Source: Phytophthora sp. 'mugwort' (taxonomy: Eukaryota; Oomycota; Peronosporomycetes; Peronosporales; Peronosporaceae). Taken from it: a DNA stretch of 64,000 nt. Positions 53,111 through 62,554 of this stretch are shown here, one piece after another (within the stretch, counting starts at the first letter, position 1; every line of letters starts with the position of its first letter). The translations under genes were made by a program, and so were the position numbers. The notes beneath the pieces were generated by a model. That model made no database searches. It had not been told where the DNA came from and was given only the letters and a program-made list of their open reading frames with translations. The stretch lies in assembly GCA_033558025.1 (NCBI GenBank), contig JAUCEF010000018.1, positions 3,038,001-3,102,000 on the forward strand, given 5' to 3'.

Positions 53111-53509
53111 CGTATAATACTTCTAGCTTCCGACAACCTATCCACCGTCACGGTGGGTAAACATAATTAACAAAACCTCAATACTTTTTATGATGTACAT
53201 ACACCAATTTAGTAATACTCATCGTCAAGTAGGACCTCAAACACTCCCGCCGCGGCATTCTCAACAACATCGTTGTCATCTTGCACCTTTCCGAAACGAC
53301 GATTAATGTACGCTGGCGGACGAGACGCTACTTCATCCGCTTCCTACGCCTAAATAGGGGTCTAGAGCAAGGGTGCGCAAAAAGACATATTTCTGAAGGG
53401 TAGTTTTCCTTCTCTGATCACCTTCATTATGACAATTTTCAAAGAGGCACTCAGTACATAATACCATAGTCCATGGACAAAACAATTCAATTTTCATTTA
53501 ATGTAGTTA
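53111..53509. other. Possible transposase tail; otherwise nothing
   Basis: On the minus strand about 53205-53310 reads PPAYINRRFGKVQDDNDVVE and an acidic end before a stop, looking like the C terminus of a transposase of unknown type. No more can be supported. Confidence 0.35.
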
Positions 53510-54130
53510 TCAAGATCGGTCAACCCGGTCAACTATTTCAGCTACTTCCGCTATACACAACATATCCTTGTTTGCACGCAAGAAAAGTAGCTGCTCCAGC
53601 GTATGTGGCAGCAAACGCTTCCTCTTGCCACTGAATAGACGCTTGGCTCTCGAAAAAAGTCGCTCTACCGAGTTGGACGTTACTCGAGAAAGCTGGTGTC
53701 GATGAACCGATGCTCCTGCTGCGTTGGGAGACGACGATGCTTCAAAGCTCTATCAGCAAAACTCAGCTCGCTCTCGGTACTCATGTCCACTTCGCTACCC
53801 TCATCCATTTTGGGCAGCTCTCAGCTCGGCAGTAGTCAGCTCACCGCCTTGTCCACGCTGGATTTTGAAAAGACCAACAGCTCTTAACGAGGATACAGAA
53901 GCTCGAGTGGCAGCCGATGAGGTTAGGAAACGCTCAATGCTAGCCGCGAAGACAACTTTCTGGGCTTGGAACAGCTCCTCAGAAAAGAAATGGCAGACAG
54001 ACGATGGCGTTGCTGGAGACCATTGCGGAGAACAAGAAGAGTTCGGAAATGAGCGTTTGAAAATAGACAGGAGAGGCGGCGAGCACTATCACCGTTAGTT
54101 AGAACTGGTGTCTGTAGACGCGCCAATACA
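53510..54130 (-). pseudogene. hAT transposase C-terminal remnant
   Basis: Minus-strand frames give MDEGSEVDMSTESELSFADR (about 53740-53800). The hAT dimerisation segment follows: VTSNSVERLFSRAKRLFSGK then RKRLLPHTLEQLLFLRANKD (about 53565-53690). Upstream sequence to 54130 is protein-like but frame-shifted. The catalytic core is missing. It is unrelated in sequence detail to the BED-hAT at 36001. Confidence 0.75.
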
Positions 54131-54724
54131 AATAAGAAGTGTCAGCTCAAAAACGCGTGCCCGTCAATTCAATGTTCAATGAACTGGTGCTCACCAATTC
54201 ATTATGTATACACACAGTGACTTGACAATTCATCATTGTAGGGTTCACCATCCAATTCATTTCATGGATATTGACTAGGGCGTAATGTATTGACCATTCC
54301 TGGTCTAGAGTACCAAATCCTACAAGTTATATGACCATTGGGTTGTTTGCAATATACCGTAAATACCTAGCCGGGCGACCAAATGAACAGAAGTCACACC
54401 ACTTCTCCAACCAGTCTTCATCCTCAAAATAGAGGAAAACCAACGAATTTCATTCGCAAACAAAGGCTCAAGTGACCCGGTCAACGGCTAAGGTACGGTC
54501 CTTCATAGGTGCTGGAAACGACGCGTTCACGACGTTAGCAGTATGTATATTTAACCTGAAGGGGCTACGAGAGTTATAAGCGGCGCAATGGCTGCTAGGC
54601 AGCGCGCGTTCGGCTGGAACCCGTGCTCTGGCGCTTACGAGGCACGTGCAGCGACAATGTGTGCAAGTGGGCCGGGCGACTAGTACATGGCAGAGGTTGG
54701 GCGCTCCGCAAGGAGTAGAATCTG
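54131..54724. other. No assigned feature
   Basis: Contains ATTCA-rich short repeats (54165-54270) with variants of CCAATTCATT/CAATTCAATG, then more GC-rich DNA leading into the next frame. Confidence 0.4.
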
Positions 54725-54727
54725 GTG

Positions 54728-55192
54728 ATGTCCGTGGGCTACATGTTCCGCTACTCGCTGCTCGGCGGGAAGACCAAGGTGTTATGCGATGACACGCTGA
54801 GCATTAATGCCGGATCTTTCCGCAGCGTGAGCATGGTGATCGGAGGCGGCGACCGCTTGGTCGGCGATAAGGTCGTGCAGCACAGCGGTTTGGACACGCA
54901 AGTCTTCGAGGGGTTCTACACGCAAGCCTTCGGCAAGCTTTTCAGCTCGTGTGACGCCTGTAGCAACAAACCTCAAAAGGCGAGCTCAGAGAACGGGTAC
55001 CTGATGAACAACATAGTGAGCATCGAGAAGCTGATGAGTATTAGCGAGACTAATACGCAATCAGAATACATCTATTATAACACTTTTCTCGCTGACTTAG
55101 ATATGTTTTTTATTCTCGTTCTCTTGCACTTCGGTGCTTTGGTCCATATATGGCGGATCAATAAAAGGAACCATCCTCTCGTGGACCTATAG
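54728..55192 (+). CDS. Unrecognised open frame, 154 codons
   Basis: The frame starts ATG at 54728 (SVGYMFRYSLLGGKTKVLCD) and has coding-like composition as far as about 55040 (VGDKVVQHSGLDTQVFEGFY). It ends in AT-rich sequence with one hydrophobic stretch (FFILVLLHFGALVHI). I recognise no domain. It sits between two transposase remnants and is more likely a transposon-derived piece than a host gene. No homologue is visible elsewhere in the window. Confidence 0.3.
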   Translation: MSVGYMFRYSLLGGKTKVLCDDTLSINAGSFRSVSMVIGGGDRLVGDKVVQHSGLDTQVFEGFYTQAFGKLFSSCDACSNKPQKASSENGYLMNNIVSIEKLMSISETNTQSEYIYYNTFLADLDMFFILVLLHFGALVHIWRINKRNHPLVDL

Positions 55193-55329
55193 GAATAAGA
55201 CCGACCTTCAACGACCCCTTCCGGACCACGCTCCCGTCTATCTGAGCCCAAGCTGCTACGACGATAGCAGTAATAAGGAGACGTCGCTCAGGTAGAAGTC
55301 GTTAGTCAGATGATATTTGACATAAAGAC

Positions 55330-58300
55330 TCCGGCAGTGGCTCTTGAAGGTCCTCATTAACGTCTGTGGACTGTGAGAGGCCTATAATTTCGGGCGGGAT
55401 GAACACAACCTCCGTGGAGTGATCGTCTTCGAGCTTCTCTCGCACACTGGCCATCTTATGGATCTTTAGACTGTGCAACAGGAACAGCCGTGAAGACGTG
55501 ACTGACGGACGCCATACCTAAGACAAATAATGCAAACCCATAGGTTTAGCAATGCCATTTGGTCAAAAATGTAGGCAGGTGCACCTCGTCGATCCAGATT
55601 TGCATGATACGCTCGTCGCAGTATCCCTTCTTTCGAACTGCAAAACGACATTCTTGCGGTACAGACAATGGGTTGTAGCTCTTCCTGTATTATGCCGCAA
55701 GGGCCACGCTAAACACGATGAGTGGGCACAGATTCACCCCTGTTACCGAAGCACACAGGAAAGCCGAGGCACGGAAAGAGTTTTCCGACATCCCTACCAG
55801 CAAAGTACGTATGTCTTAGCATCCATCGGTACATACAATTTTGGCGTACTCACCTTGAAGAACGTCAACGTGCGACCAACGCAAAAAAGTGATACTCGTT
55901 GATGGATTCATAGCAATATAAATCGATGTCTGATCCATAATTGTAAATCTGGTCGTAATTGCTTGCACCAATCGTGTACGAAACGGCGCTTGGGCGCTAA
56001 AACAAATAATGCCGCATCAAGTGACCAAACGCCGCAGCTACTTCCTACAACGATACCATTGCGCCACAAAACGTTATATTTAGCAGAAGTATAGAAATAA
56101 AATAACACACGCAACAATTATACCTCGAAGTGGGTGCGTCGCTCCGTCCTGAGATGCGTGATGCGTCTAATAGAGAGCCTGTGGTGACGTCGAAAACGGC
56201 GTAGGTATTCCATTGTAGCAGCAGTGCTACGCGCAGCGAGGAAGCGCGGTTCGAACCGGCCATCCATGACCATCAAGCACTCGGCTGTTACACCTGCATT
56301 GCCACAAACAAATTGCTTAGTACCGTCAGTTTGACATATTATGTCTAATCATTGTTCGACAGGCACGCTATTTCACCCAATCAAATTAACCTAATGTCTA
56401 TACCTATGATTTATTTTAAGATGATCTATAAATTAAAGGTGTTTTGATGCAGAGCGAAATAGATGGTGAACACCGGATTCAAAAACAGCTCCATCGCATG
56501 TAAGCGATACTGGGGACGCGCTTGGCGACATCCCCCGGCGCTTCCGGTAATGGGATAACTTCTAGTCGTTGTGTCCATGATCCCTGATTACTGTTTCCAT
56601 GACGTTTTGCAGCGTTAGGAAACAGTTATGGCACGTCGCAGCAGTAAATGCGCGCGTCACCGCCGCAATGAGCTGGTCATCGTGTACGTTTTCTTGATAC
56701 TGCAGCGATTGAATAGAATTGAAGAGGAGCAGGTCCAAAGCATTCATATCGGGCGATCATGCTGGCAAGCACCTCATCCGTAAGTCCCATCCTCCTTCCT
56801 TGCCAGCCTGAGCAACGTCTGGGTCGATTCGACGACGTGCGGCTCAGCATTGTCCTGCTGCAGGTATTGCACGTATATTACTCGCCGCTTGCCACCTAGT
56901 ACATATTGGATATACGAGTATTAGTACCGTATCATTTCCAAAATAGTATTGATATACAAACCTGGCCAAGACGCTCGGATAGCCGGAAAAACGTTATCCT
57001 TCAGCATCTTGGTGTAGACCGCACGGGTCATATTGACGCACTTTGTGACAACTGTCCCTTGGCCCTGTTGACAGACGTCCGAAGTGCAACAGATCGCTCC
57101 ACGATTGGCTATATACCAATTTTCCCATTAAGCTGACCCTTACGATAGTAATCGTAGCGTGGCCGAGCCACAGCAGCCAGAAACATAACCTTTCCGATGT
57201 AACATTTATTGGGTGATGATGTGTACGGAGCAGCCTCATTGGCTGTTAAGTAAAACGTGTTGAGCCTTGTACATGCTGAACCACTTTTCATCTATATGAA
57301 CAGTGTCATACGTGTGATGAATTCTGTGCAATCTTACACCTAAATATAGTATATAATATATTAATAGCAGAATAAGTATTATAATACCCAACTTCGTAGT
57401 AATCTCATTCAGCAATACTATTTCTTACCAACAGGACGCTCGACATGGGCTAGCGCGAACGCCAGCCGTTTCCGCTTGTGCTCCGCAGATAATGTCGGTT
57501 TGACACGTACTGTCAAACCGCTTGGCATATTCCTTGCTATGTAGTGCAGTAAAATAGTCTTCGGAATGTTGATAGCGTGGGACAAGGCTCCTAGCGTCTG
57601 TCGGCGAATGGGCGGGGTTGCGGAGACGCGCGCAACGCGGTCGGCAATTCGGGGTGTCTCGGCATGCAATGGAGGGCGCACTCGCCGCGCAGTTGGATGT
57701 CCGATGTATCGAACTTTAAAAATCTTCGACGACAGCTGACGGCAGCATCCAAACAGCTCGGCCACAGCAGATGCTGCACCACGCTTATCGCGGCCGTCAG
57801 CGTCATGGTGGCATCCCGAGTTTTGGGGGGATGTCAGGAGTGCCTGGGGCGCGCCCCATTGATGAATGACCGGTTGCTTTTACGTCGGCTAATGCTTCAG
57901 ATTAGAATTAGCTGATCCCGTAGGTTATCCTTCATATTGTCTAATAATATTCATCTGAGGTTATTTGTGAAAAACCTAACTGCTAATTCTTTTCCAGACC
58001 GGAGAAGTAAGCGATAAGATACTTTAAAGAAATATTAGCCTGCACGCACACTTGGACTTGTTCCGACGTATGTCTTTCACCCACTCGTATAAAAAAAACT
58101 AGCGATACGGATGGCAAATCAGGTCTCGAAAAAGTGCATAATGGCCCATGTAACAGCGTGCCGCTTCTCCATGACGTGAAACGAAACGGAGGCCCACGTT
58201 TGGTGGGTTTGGTGTAGGTTTTCCGTGGGCCCGCAACTTTAATTGCATCCTCATTCTTTATCCACCCGAATAGAGTGACACTATTGATGCCGAACACTTT

Positions 58301-58430
58301 TAATAGTACAGATGAACCCCCTTCCTTCTTAGCGCGCTCGATGGCCGCCATCTTCTGCACGTTTAGGTTCGTACAGCGCCAATGCGCTGTACGAACCGCG
58401 AGTGCAACTGATGTCACACGCATTTTGAAG
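55330..58430 (-). pseudogene. pogo/DDE_1 transposase pseudogene split by a Tc1/mariner
   Basis: The N terminus (58430-58080) has MAAIERAKKEGGSSVLLKVF, GINSVTLFGWIKNEDAIKV and AGPRKTYTKPTKRGPPFRF, a helix-turn-helix region. The distal DDE part lies at 55330-55680: AVRKKGYCDERIMQIWIDEV, then MASVREKLEDDHSTEVVFIP and PEIIGLSQSTDVNEDL. Between them are a Tc1/mariner transposase (56500-57850) and unassigned minus-strand sequence (55700-56480). It is thus a nested insertion. Frameshifts occur throughout. Confidence 0.65.
56500..57850 (-). pseudogene. Tc1/mariner transposase pseudogene
   Basis: In order on the minus strand: the HTH region RVARVSATPPIRRQTLGALS with AINIPKTILLHYIARNMP (57480-57640); the DDE start HIDEKWF (about 57280-57300) with LTANEAAPYTSSPNKCYIGK and VMFLAAVARPRYDYYRKGQL (57109-57291); the second catalytic motif QQDNAEPHVVES (about 56835-56870); and the C-terminal NSIQSLQYQENVHDDQLIAA (56600-56720). 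Frameshifts separate these. It is inserted in the pogo copy above. Confidence 0.8.
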
Positions 58431-59144
58431 AGAACCGCCGAAAATGCGTGGGAAATCTGAGCTTTATTTCCCCGCTTGAACTTTTTACCACTCTATCCAT
58501 TTTCACCAATGATCTGAAATGAGTTTCTTACGCGTTGCAGAGAACCTGTGAAGTACGGTACTCCTAACACGATTGACGTGCTATATAGTACCAGTTCGAG
58601 AAGACCGTCGCTGAGACAGCAACAAAACGGCAACCGAAAGAGAGCGACTCGTGTGTCCATATGAAAAAGAGGGGGTGAAAGTCTCATAAAACGACCAACG
58701 GAGGAGAGCGGTTGCGAGTGCGCGTAGCCATAGCAAACTCGCGCGATATCTGTGGAGGCGGTCGCAGCGCCGAGCTTTCCAGCGAGCCACACTTAACAGC
58801 GACTGCCTTTGCGAAGCAAAGCCTACGACCGCGACGCCATCGTTCCTCGGGAGGGCTAGGGTAAAGGGAGATGGGAGACCTTCAGTACAAAAACTACAGT
58901 GTAAAACAAAAAAGTGACGAGGCGAGAGGGTCACAGCAACACATGCCCAACCGAAAACATGACTTGTTGTGAATAAGCGTATAATGTCGTGATTATTTTG
59001 TTTTAACTTGTAGTTACATTTGTAGCCATTTTTTTCGAGCTATATTACGTGCGACACAATACTTGTGTAAAGTTGGTGTTCACCGCTCTCCCACCACTTT
59101 CACCGACAAATCTACCCCATACTAATTACTTCTTGTGAGGAGCT
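58431..59144. promoter_or_regulatory. Flank and promoter of GCN5
   Basis: The boundary from repeats to the GCN5 promoter. Minus-strand frames at 58493-58934 show no conserved motif. Near 59085-59110 the pyrimidine-rich stretch CTCTCCCACCACTTTCACCG lies 40-60 bp before the start codon and could surround the transcription start. Confidence 0.35.
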
Positions 59145-61393
59145 ATGGCGTCGGAGATGGTGGACAAGGACGCGTCGCCCGCTGCTGCATCTACACTCGC
59201 AGATGAATACGTCGGCGCTAGCGAACCCTCGAGCCAAAACACGGAGGATTCGACGAAGAACTCGCAAGGCACCGAGGACAGCGACTCCAAAGAGGTCAAG
59301 CAGGAGGGTGCACCTGCCAAAGGACAAGATAGCCTCGAGATGGAGGAGCTGGAGACTGGTATCAAGGCGGATGCTGATTCAGATCCGGCTGAGAAAAAGG
59401 AGGAAGATGTGGAGATGACTGGGGCAATGGACGGAGCGGAGGAGAACTCGGCTGACGAGGCCGCGACGGCGTCTAAGGACGTGGAGATGACGCTGGCAGC
59501 TGAAGTGGAAGCAATGGATAATGACGCGAAGGCCGAAGATGGAGAAACCATTGCTGAAGGTGCGAGGGGGGCTGAACAGGCTGCGTCAGATATGAAGCCC
59601 ATTGAAGGTAATGATTCGGAGCTAAACACACTTGATGAAGCAGCGCACGAAGCGAAGAATGAGAGTAACGGTGTACTTGCTGTAAAAGCCGATGCTGCGG
59701 CGAATCCTGAGGCTAAAGTGACGTCCAAGGCGGAGGGTGCTATTGTCTCTCCAGCTAAGAAAGAGACGCTTGCCACTGATAACATTGCCGCGGAGGAAGC
59801 TGAAGAAGCTGATGTTGTGATGAAGGATTCTAGCGAACTATCGAGCCCAAATCGGAATAAACTGGCGGAGGCATCTACATTTGAGACTAGCAACGGCGTG
59901 AATGGGTCAGTGGGACCTGCAGCTAAGAAGCAGAAAATGGAGGCAGCTGACCCAAAGACCCATGAAATAGCCTCTGGTGATGCTTCGATGGCGACTACAG
60001 ATGGAGCAGATGTCGCTTCGCCGTCCGTGATGATCTCGCGGGATGACATGGCAAAGATGGAGGAGGACAGTGGGCGGCTGAAATTTGACGTGATTACAAA
60101 CGACGGCACAGACGAGCATATGATCCAGCTTACTACTTTGAAGAATATCTTTGCGAAGCAACTCCCCAAGATGCCGAAGGAATACATCGTTCGGCTGGTT
60201 TTCGATAAAAACCACCGGTCAATGCTCCTCCTCAAGAATGGCGCCCACGTGATTGGTGGTATCTGCTACAGGCCGTTCGAGAAGAACGGCTTTGCAGAGA
60301 TTGCCTTCTGTGCCATTAATGCCTCAGACCAAGTGAAAGGATATGGCACGCGGCTAATGAATCACCTGAAGGAGTATGTCAAGACCAAGAATATCACGCA
60401 CTTCCTTACGTACGCCGACAATTACGCTATCGGCTACTTCAAGAAGCAGGGTTTCACTAAGAGTGTATCGATGGCTCGGCCTAACTGGTACGGCTACATC
60501 AAGGACTACGACGGTGGAACTCTAATGGAGTGTACAATCCACACCAAGATCAACTATTTAAGGATCACGTCAATGATTCACAAGCAGCGCAAGGTCGGCA
60601 CCACTTTCCTCGGCTGTTTGCTGATCATCCCAGTATGCTACTGAATTGCTAACGCTCGCGTGACATTTGTGCAGGCAATCCAAGACAAAATTCAGGAGCG
60701 TTCCCGAGCTAAGACAGTGTACCCTGGGCTGACAAAGTTTGCGGAGGGCAGGTTGATGGACATCTACATGGTTCCTGGCGTCAGTAAGTGTTTGTGCCCA
60801 TCAAAAAGTGGTATGTCTGTTATATCATCAATTGAATTGCTAACAACGTCCGCTAACGGTGTTAATACAGAGGAAGCTGGGTGGTCGCAGGCAACGATTC
60901 GTAACAACCGCATCGGGTACGTAAACCTGTATATAACCACCACCGTTATAATGTTGTTAACGTTAGTAATGTTACGTCGATGCAGAACTCGCGATCAAGG
61001 CAGTTTGAAGTCGCAGCTGTCGCAGTTGCTTAAGGCGGTGTCTAATCATCGCAGTGCTTGGCCCTTCCACGAACCCGTGGACACTACCGTTGTGGTAGAC
61101 TACCTTGACCATATTAAGGAACCTGTGGACCTCCAGCTCATCAGTAAGCGCATCGACAGCGGGGTCTACATCTCCAAGGCTGCGCTCAAGGCAGACCTGG
61201 AAAAGATGTGCGATAACTGCACGACGTACAATACGCCCGACACCAACTACTACAAGTGTGTCATCATCAGCCTTACCCAATCTCGTCTTCAGCGTTAACT
61301 AACCAGGTGTCTTCGTTGTTTGTATTTCCCAGGGCCGCTCTCGACCTCCGGGAGTTCATCCAGTCTCGAATTCAGATTAGCGACCACAAGTAG
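59145..61393 (+). CDS. GCN5: GCN5/KAT2-type histone acetyltransferase with bromodomain
   Basis: Five exons: 59145-60593, 60675-60783, 60871-60916, 60986-61255, 61333-61393; 644 residues. Introns are 81, 87, 69 and 77 bp, all GT-AG. Residues 1-305 are a low-complexity Glu/Ala/Asp-rich extension. The catalytic domain follows (about 315-490): [17 protein letters not shown], the catalytic Glu in [10 protein letters not shown] (residue 385), and the acetyl-CoA loop [20 protein letters not shown] (from 396). The C-terminal bromodomain (about 545-644) reads [36 protein letters not shown] and [19 protein letters not shown]5 acetylates histone H3 in SAGA-type complexes. No PCAF N-terminal domain is present, as in yeast and plants. 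Confidence 0.96.
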
Positions 61394-61978
61394 ATTGAGC
61401 GCTAGTTGTCCATCTTGCTGGGTCGTGTAGGTCTTTGCTTTGAACGTGATGATATGTTGCTTAACAACGACAAACTCATCTTCACCTCATCGAACTAGTT
61501 GTCAAAAAGCTGAAAGTCCAACTTCTGACAAATAGACTTTAGTGACTTAAGCACCGAGGGAAACATTTGATAGGCATCCTGTTTTGTAGCTAAAGCAGAT
61601 GTGGTTTCATCCTGCCATCTGCGGCCACCTCCGTGAGGTACCAACCATCTTGCGCACCTCGAGAAAAGGTCAACCTGCGACTCGTTTAGCTAAAACCAGC
61701 CGGTTGACTTCTTTTAAGCTCACAAAAAGCTGGTGCCATTTCACAAATGATCCCAGGTTTGCAGTTGAAATTCGCGCTTCAATTTGAAAGTGACGTCTGG
61801 CTTGGATTTACTATGCAGATTCTTCTCACAATTTGAAGTTCCCGCCAGTTCGGCGAGTGAGAACAAATAGACAGAAAAAGCGAGCTAGCCGCGACAGAGC
61901 AACAAGAACAAGGACGCCCCTACATTAAGCAGCCAGACCAATCAAGCACCACCAGAGAGTTTCTGGTAGAGACTGATT
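61394..61978. other. GCN5 3' flank and copy B 5' flank
   Basis: 585 bp with no conserved frame. The last 90 bp (for example CAAGGACGCCC and CACCACCAGAGAG) resemble the 5' flank of copy A at 48019-48110, so the duplication extends past the coding region. Confidence 0.5.
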
Positions 61979-62287
61979 ATGCTGGACTCCCTGCTACATC
62001 GCTTCTTCGCCTCAGGTAGTACGCACGGCAAAGTAGGCAAACCCGGCGAGCAGGTGTGCCAGGAGACGGCGTTCACACGCGAGGCGGATGTTGAAGGCTG
62101 GGTCTTCCTCGCAGAGGAGAGGCACTCGGAGCAAGGCTCCAATACGCGCACCTACGCCGACGTGGTGGCAATTGGCCGGGTATGACGAAGCGACGAAAGC
62201 GCGAGCCCTACACACCAGCCCGGTAAAGAAGAGCAATTCTGCACGAGACTGCAGAGCGCGGAGCCGAGGACTGCAATTATTCAATAG
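61979..62287 (+). CDS. Small conserved two-exon gene, copy B, with LIR-like motif
   Basis: Exon 1 61979-62161 (MLDSLLHRFFASGSTHGK, ending RTYAD). A 57-nt intron (GTGGTG...CACCAG, 62162-62218) precedes exon 2 62219-62287 (PGKEEQFCTRLQSAEPRTAI); 83 residues. Copy A has the same intron position and a matching exon 2 start (PGKE.Q..TRL). Residues 35-44 (EADVEGWVFL) form a candidate Atg8-interacting motif centred on Trp41 and Leu44. An unspliced reading would stop after 68 residues. The intron is itself conserved between copies, indicating recent duplication. A second spliced form using GTATGA after CGG is possible in this copy only. Confidence 0.6.
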
Positions 62288-62554
62288 TATTGAATCAATA
62301 CCGCTTCAGTACTTGTTTACTTGGGGTTGGGGCATCGCAACGTGATATCCTAAATTGTGATACACCCCAGACAAAGTACAAGACATGGTCACAAGTTTAT
62401 GATTACTCTAAAATAAAAAATCTGTTAGCGGTTTGTGATACAATGAAAAGTTTATGATTATTCCTAAACAGAAATTTTGAACTAGGGCGATCGTCAGTAC
62501 TACTCGATACCGGTATCTAATTTAAATTCTCAATAATTTGACCCAAATATCTTG

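Noticed and set aside
49560..58430. Second repeat field as a possible defence or effector cluster
   Set aside because: Every recognisable frame belongs to a transposase family. No signal peptide with RXLR or LFLAK motif was found.
59126..60235. 369-codon minus-strand frame opposite GCN5
   Set aside because: A Ser/Ala-rich shadow of the repetitive acidic GCN5 N terminus. There is no independent evidence of coding.
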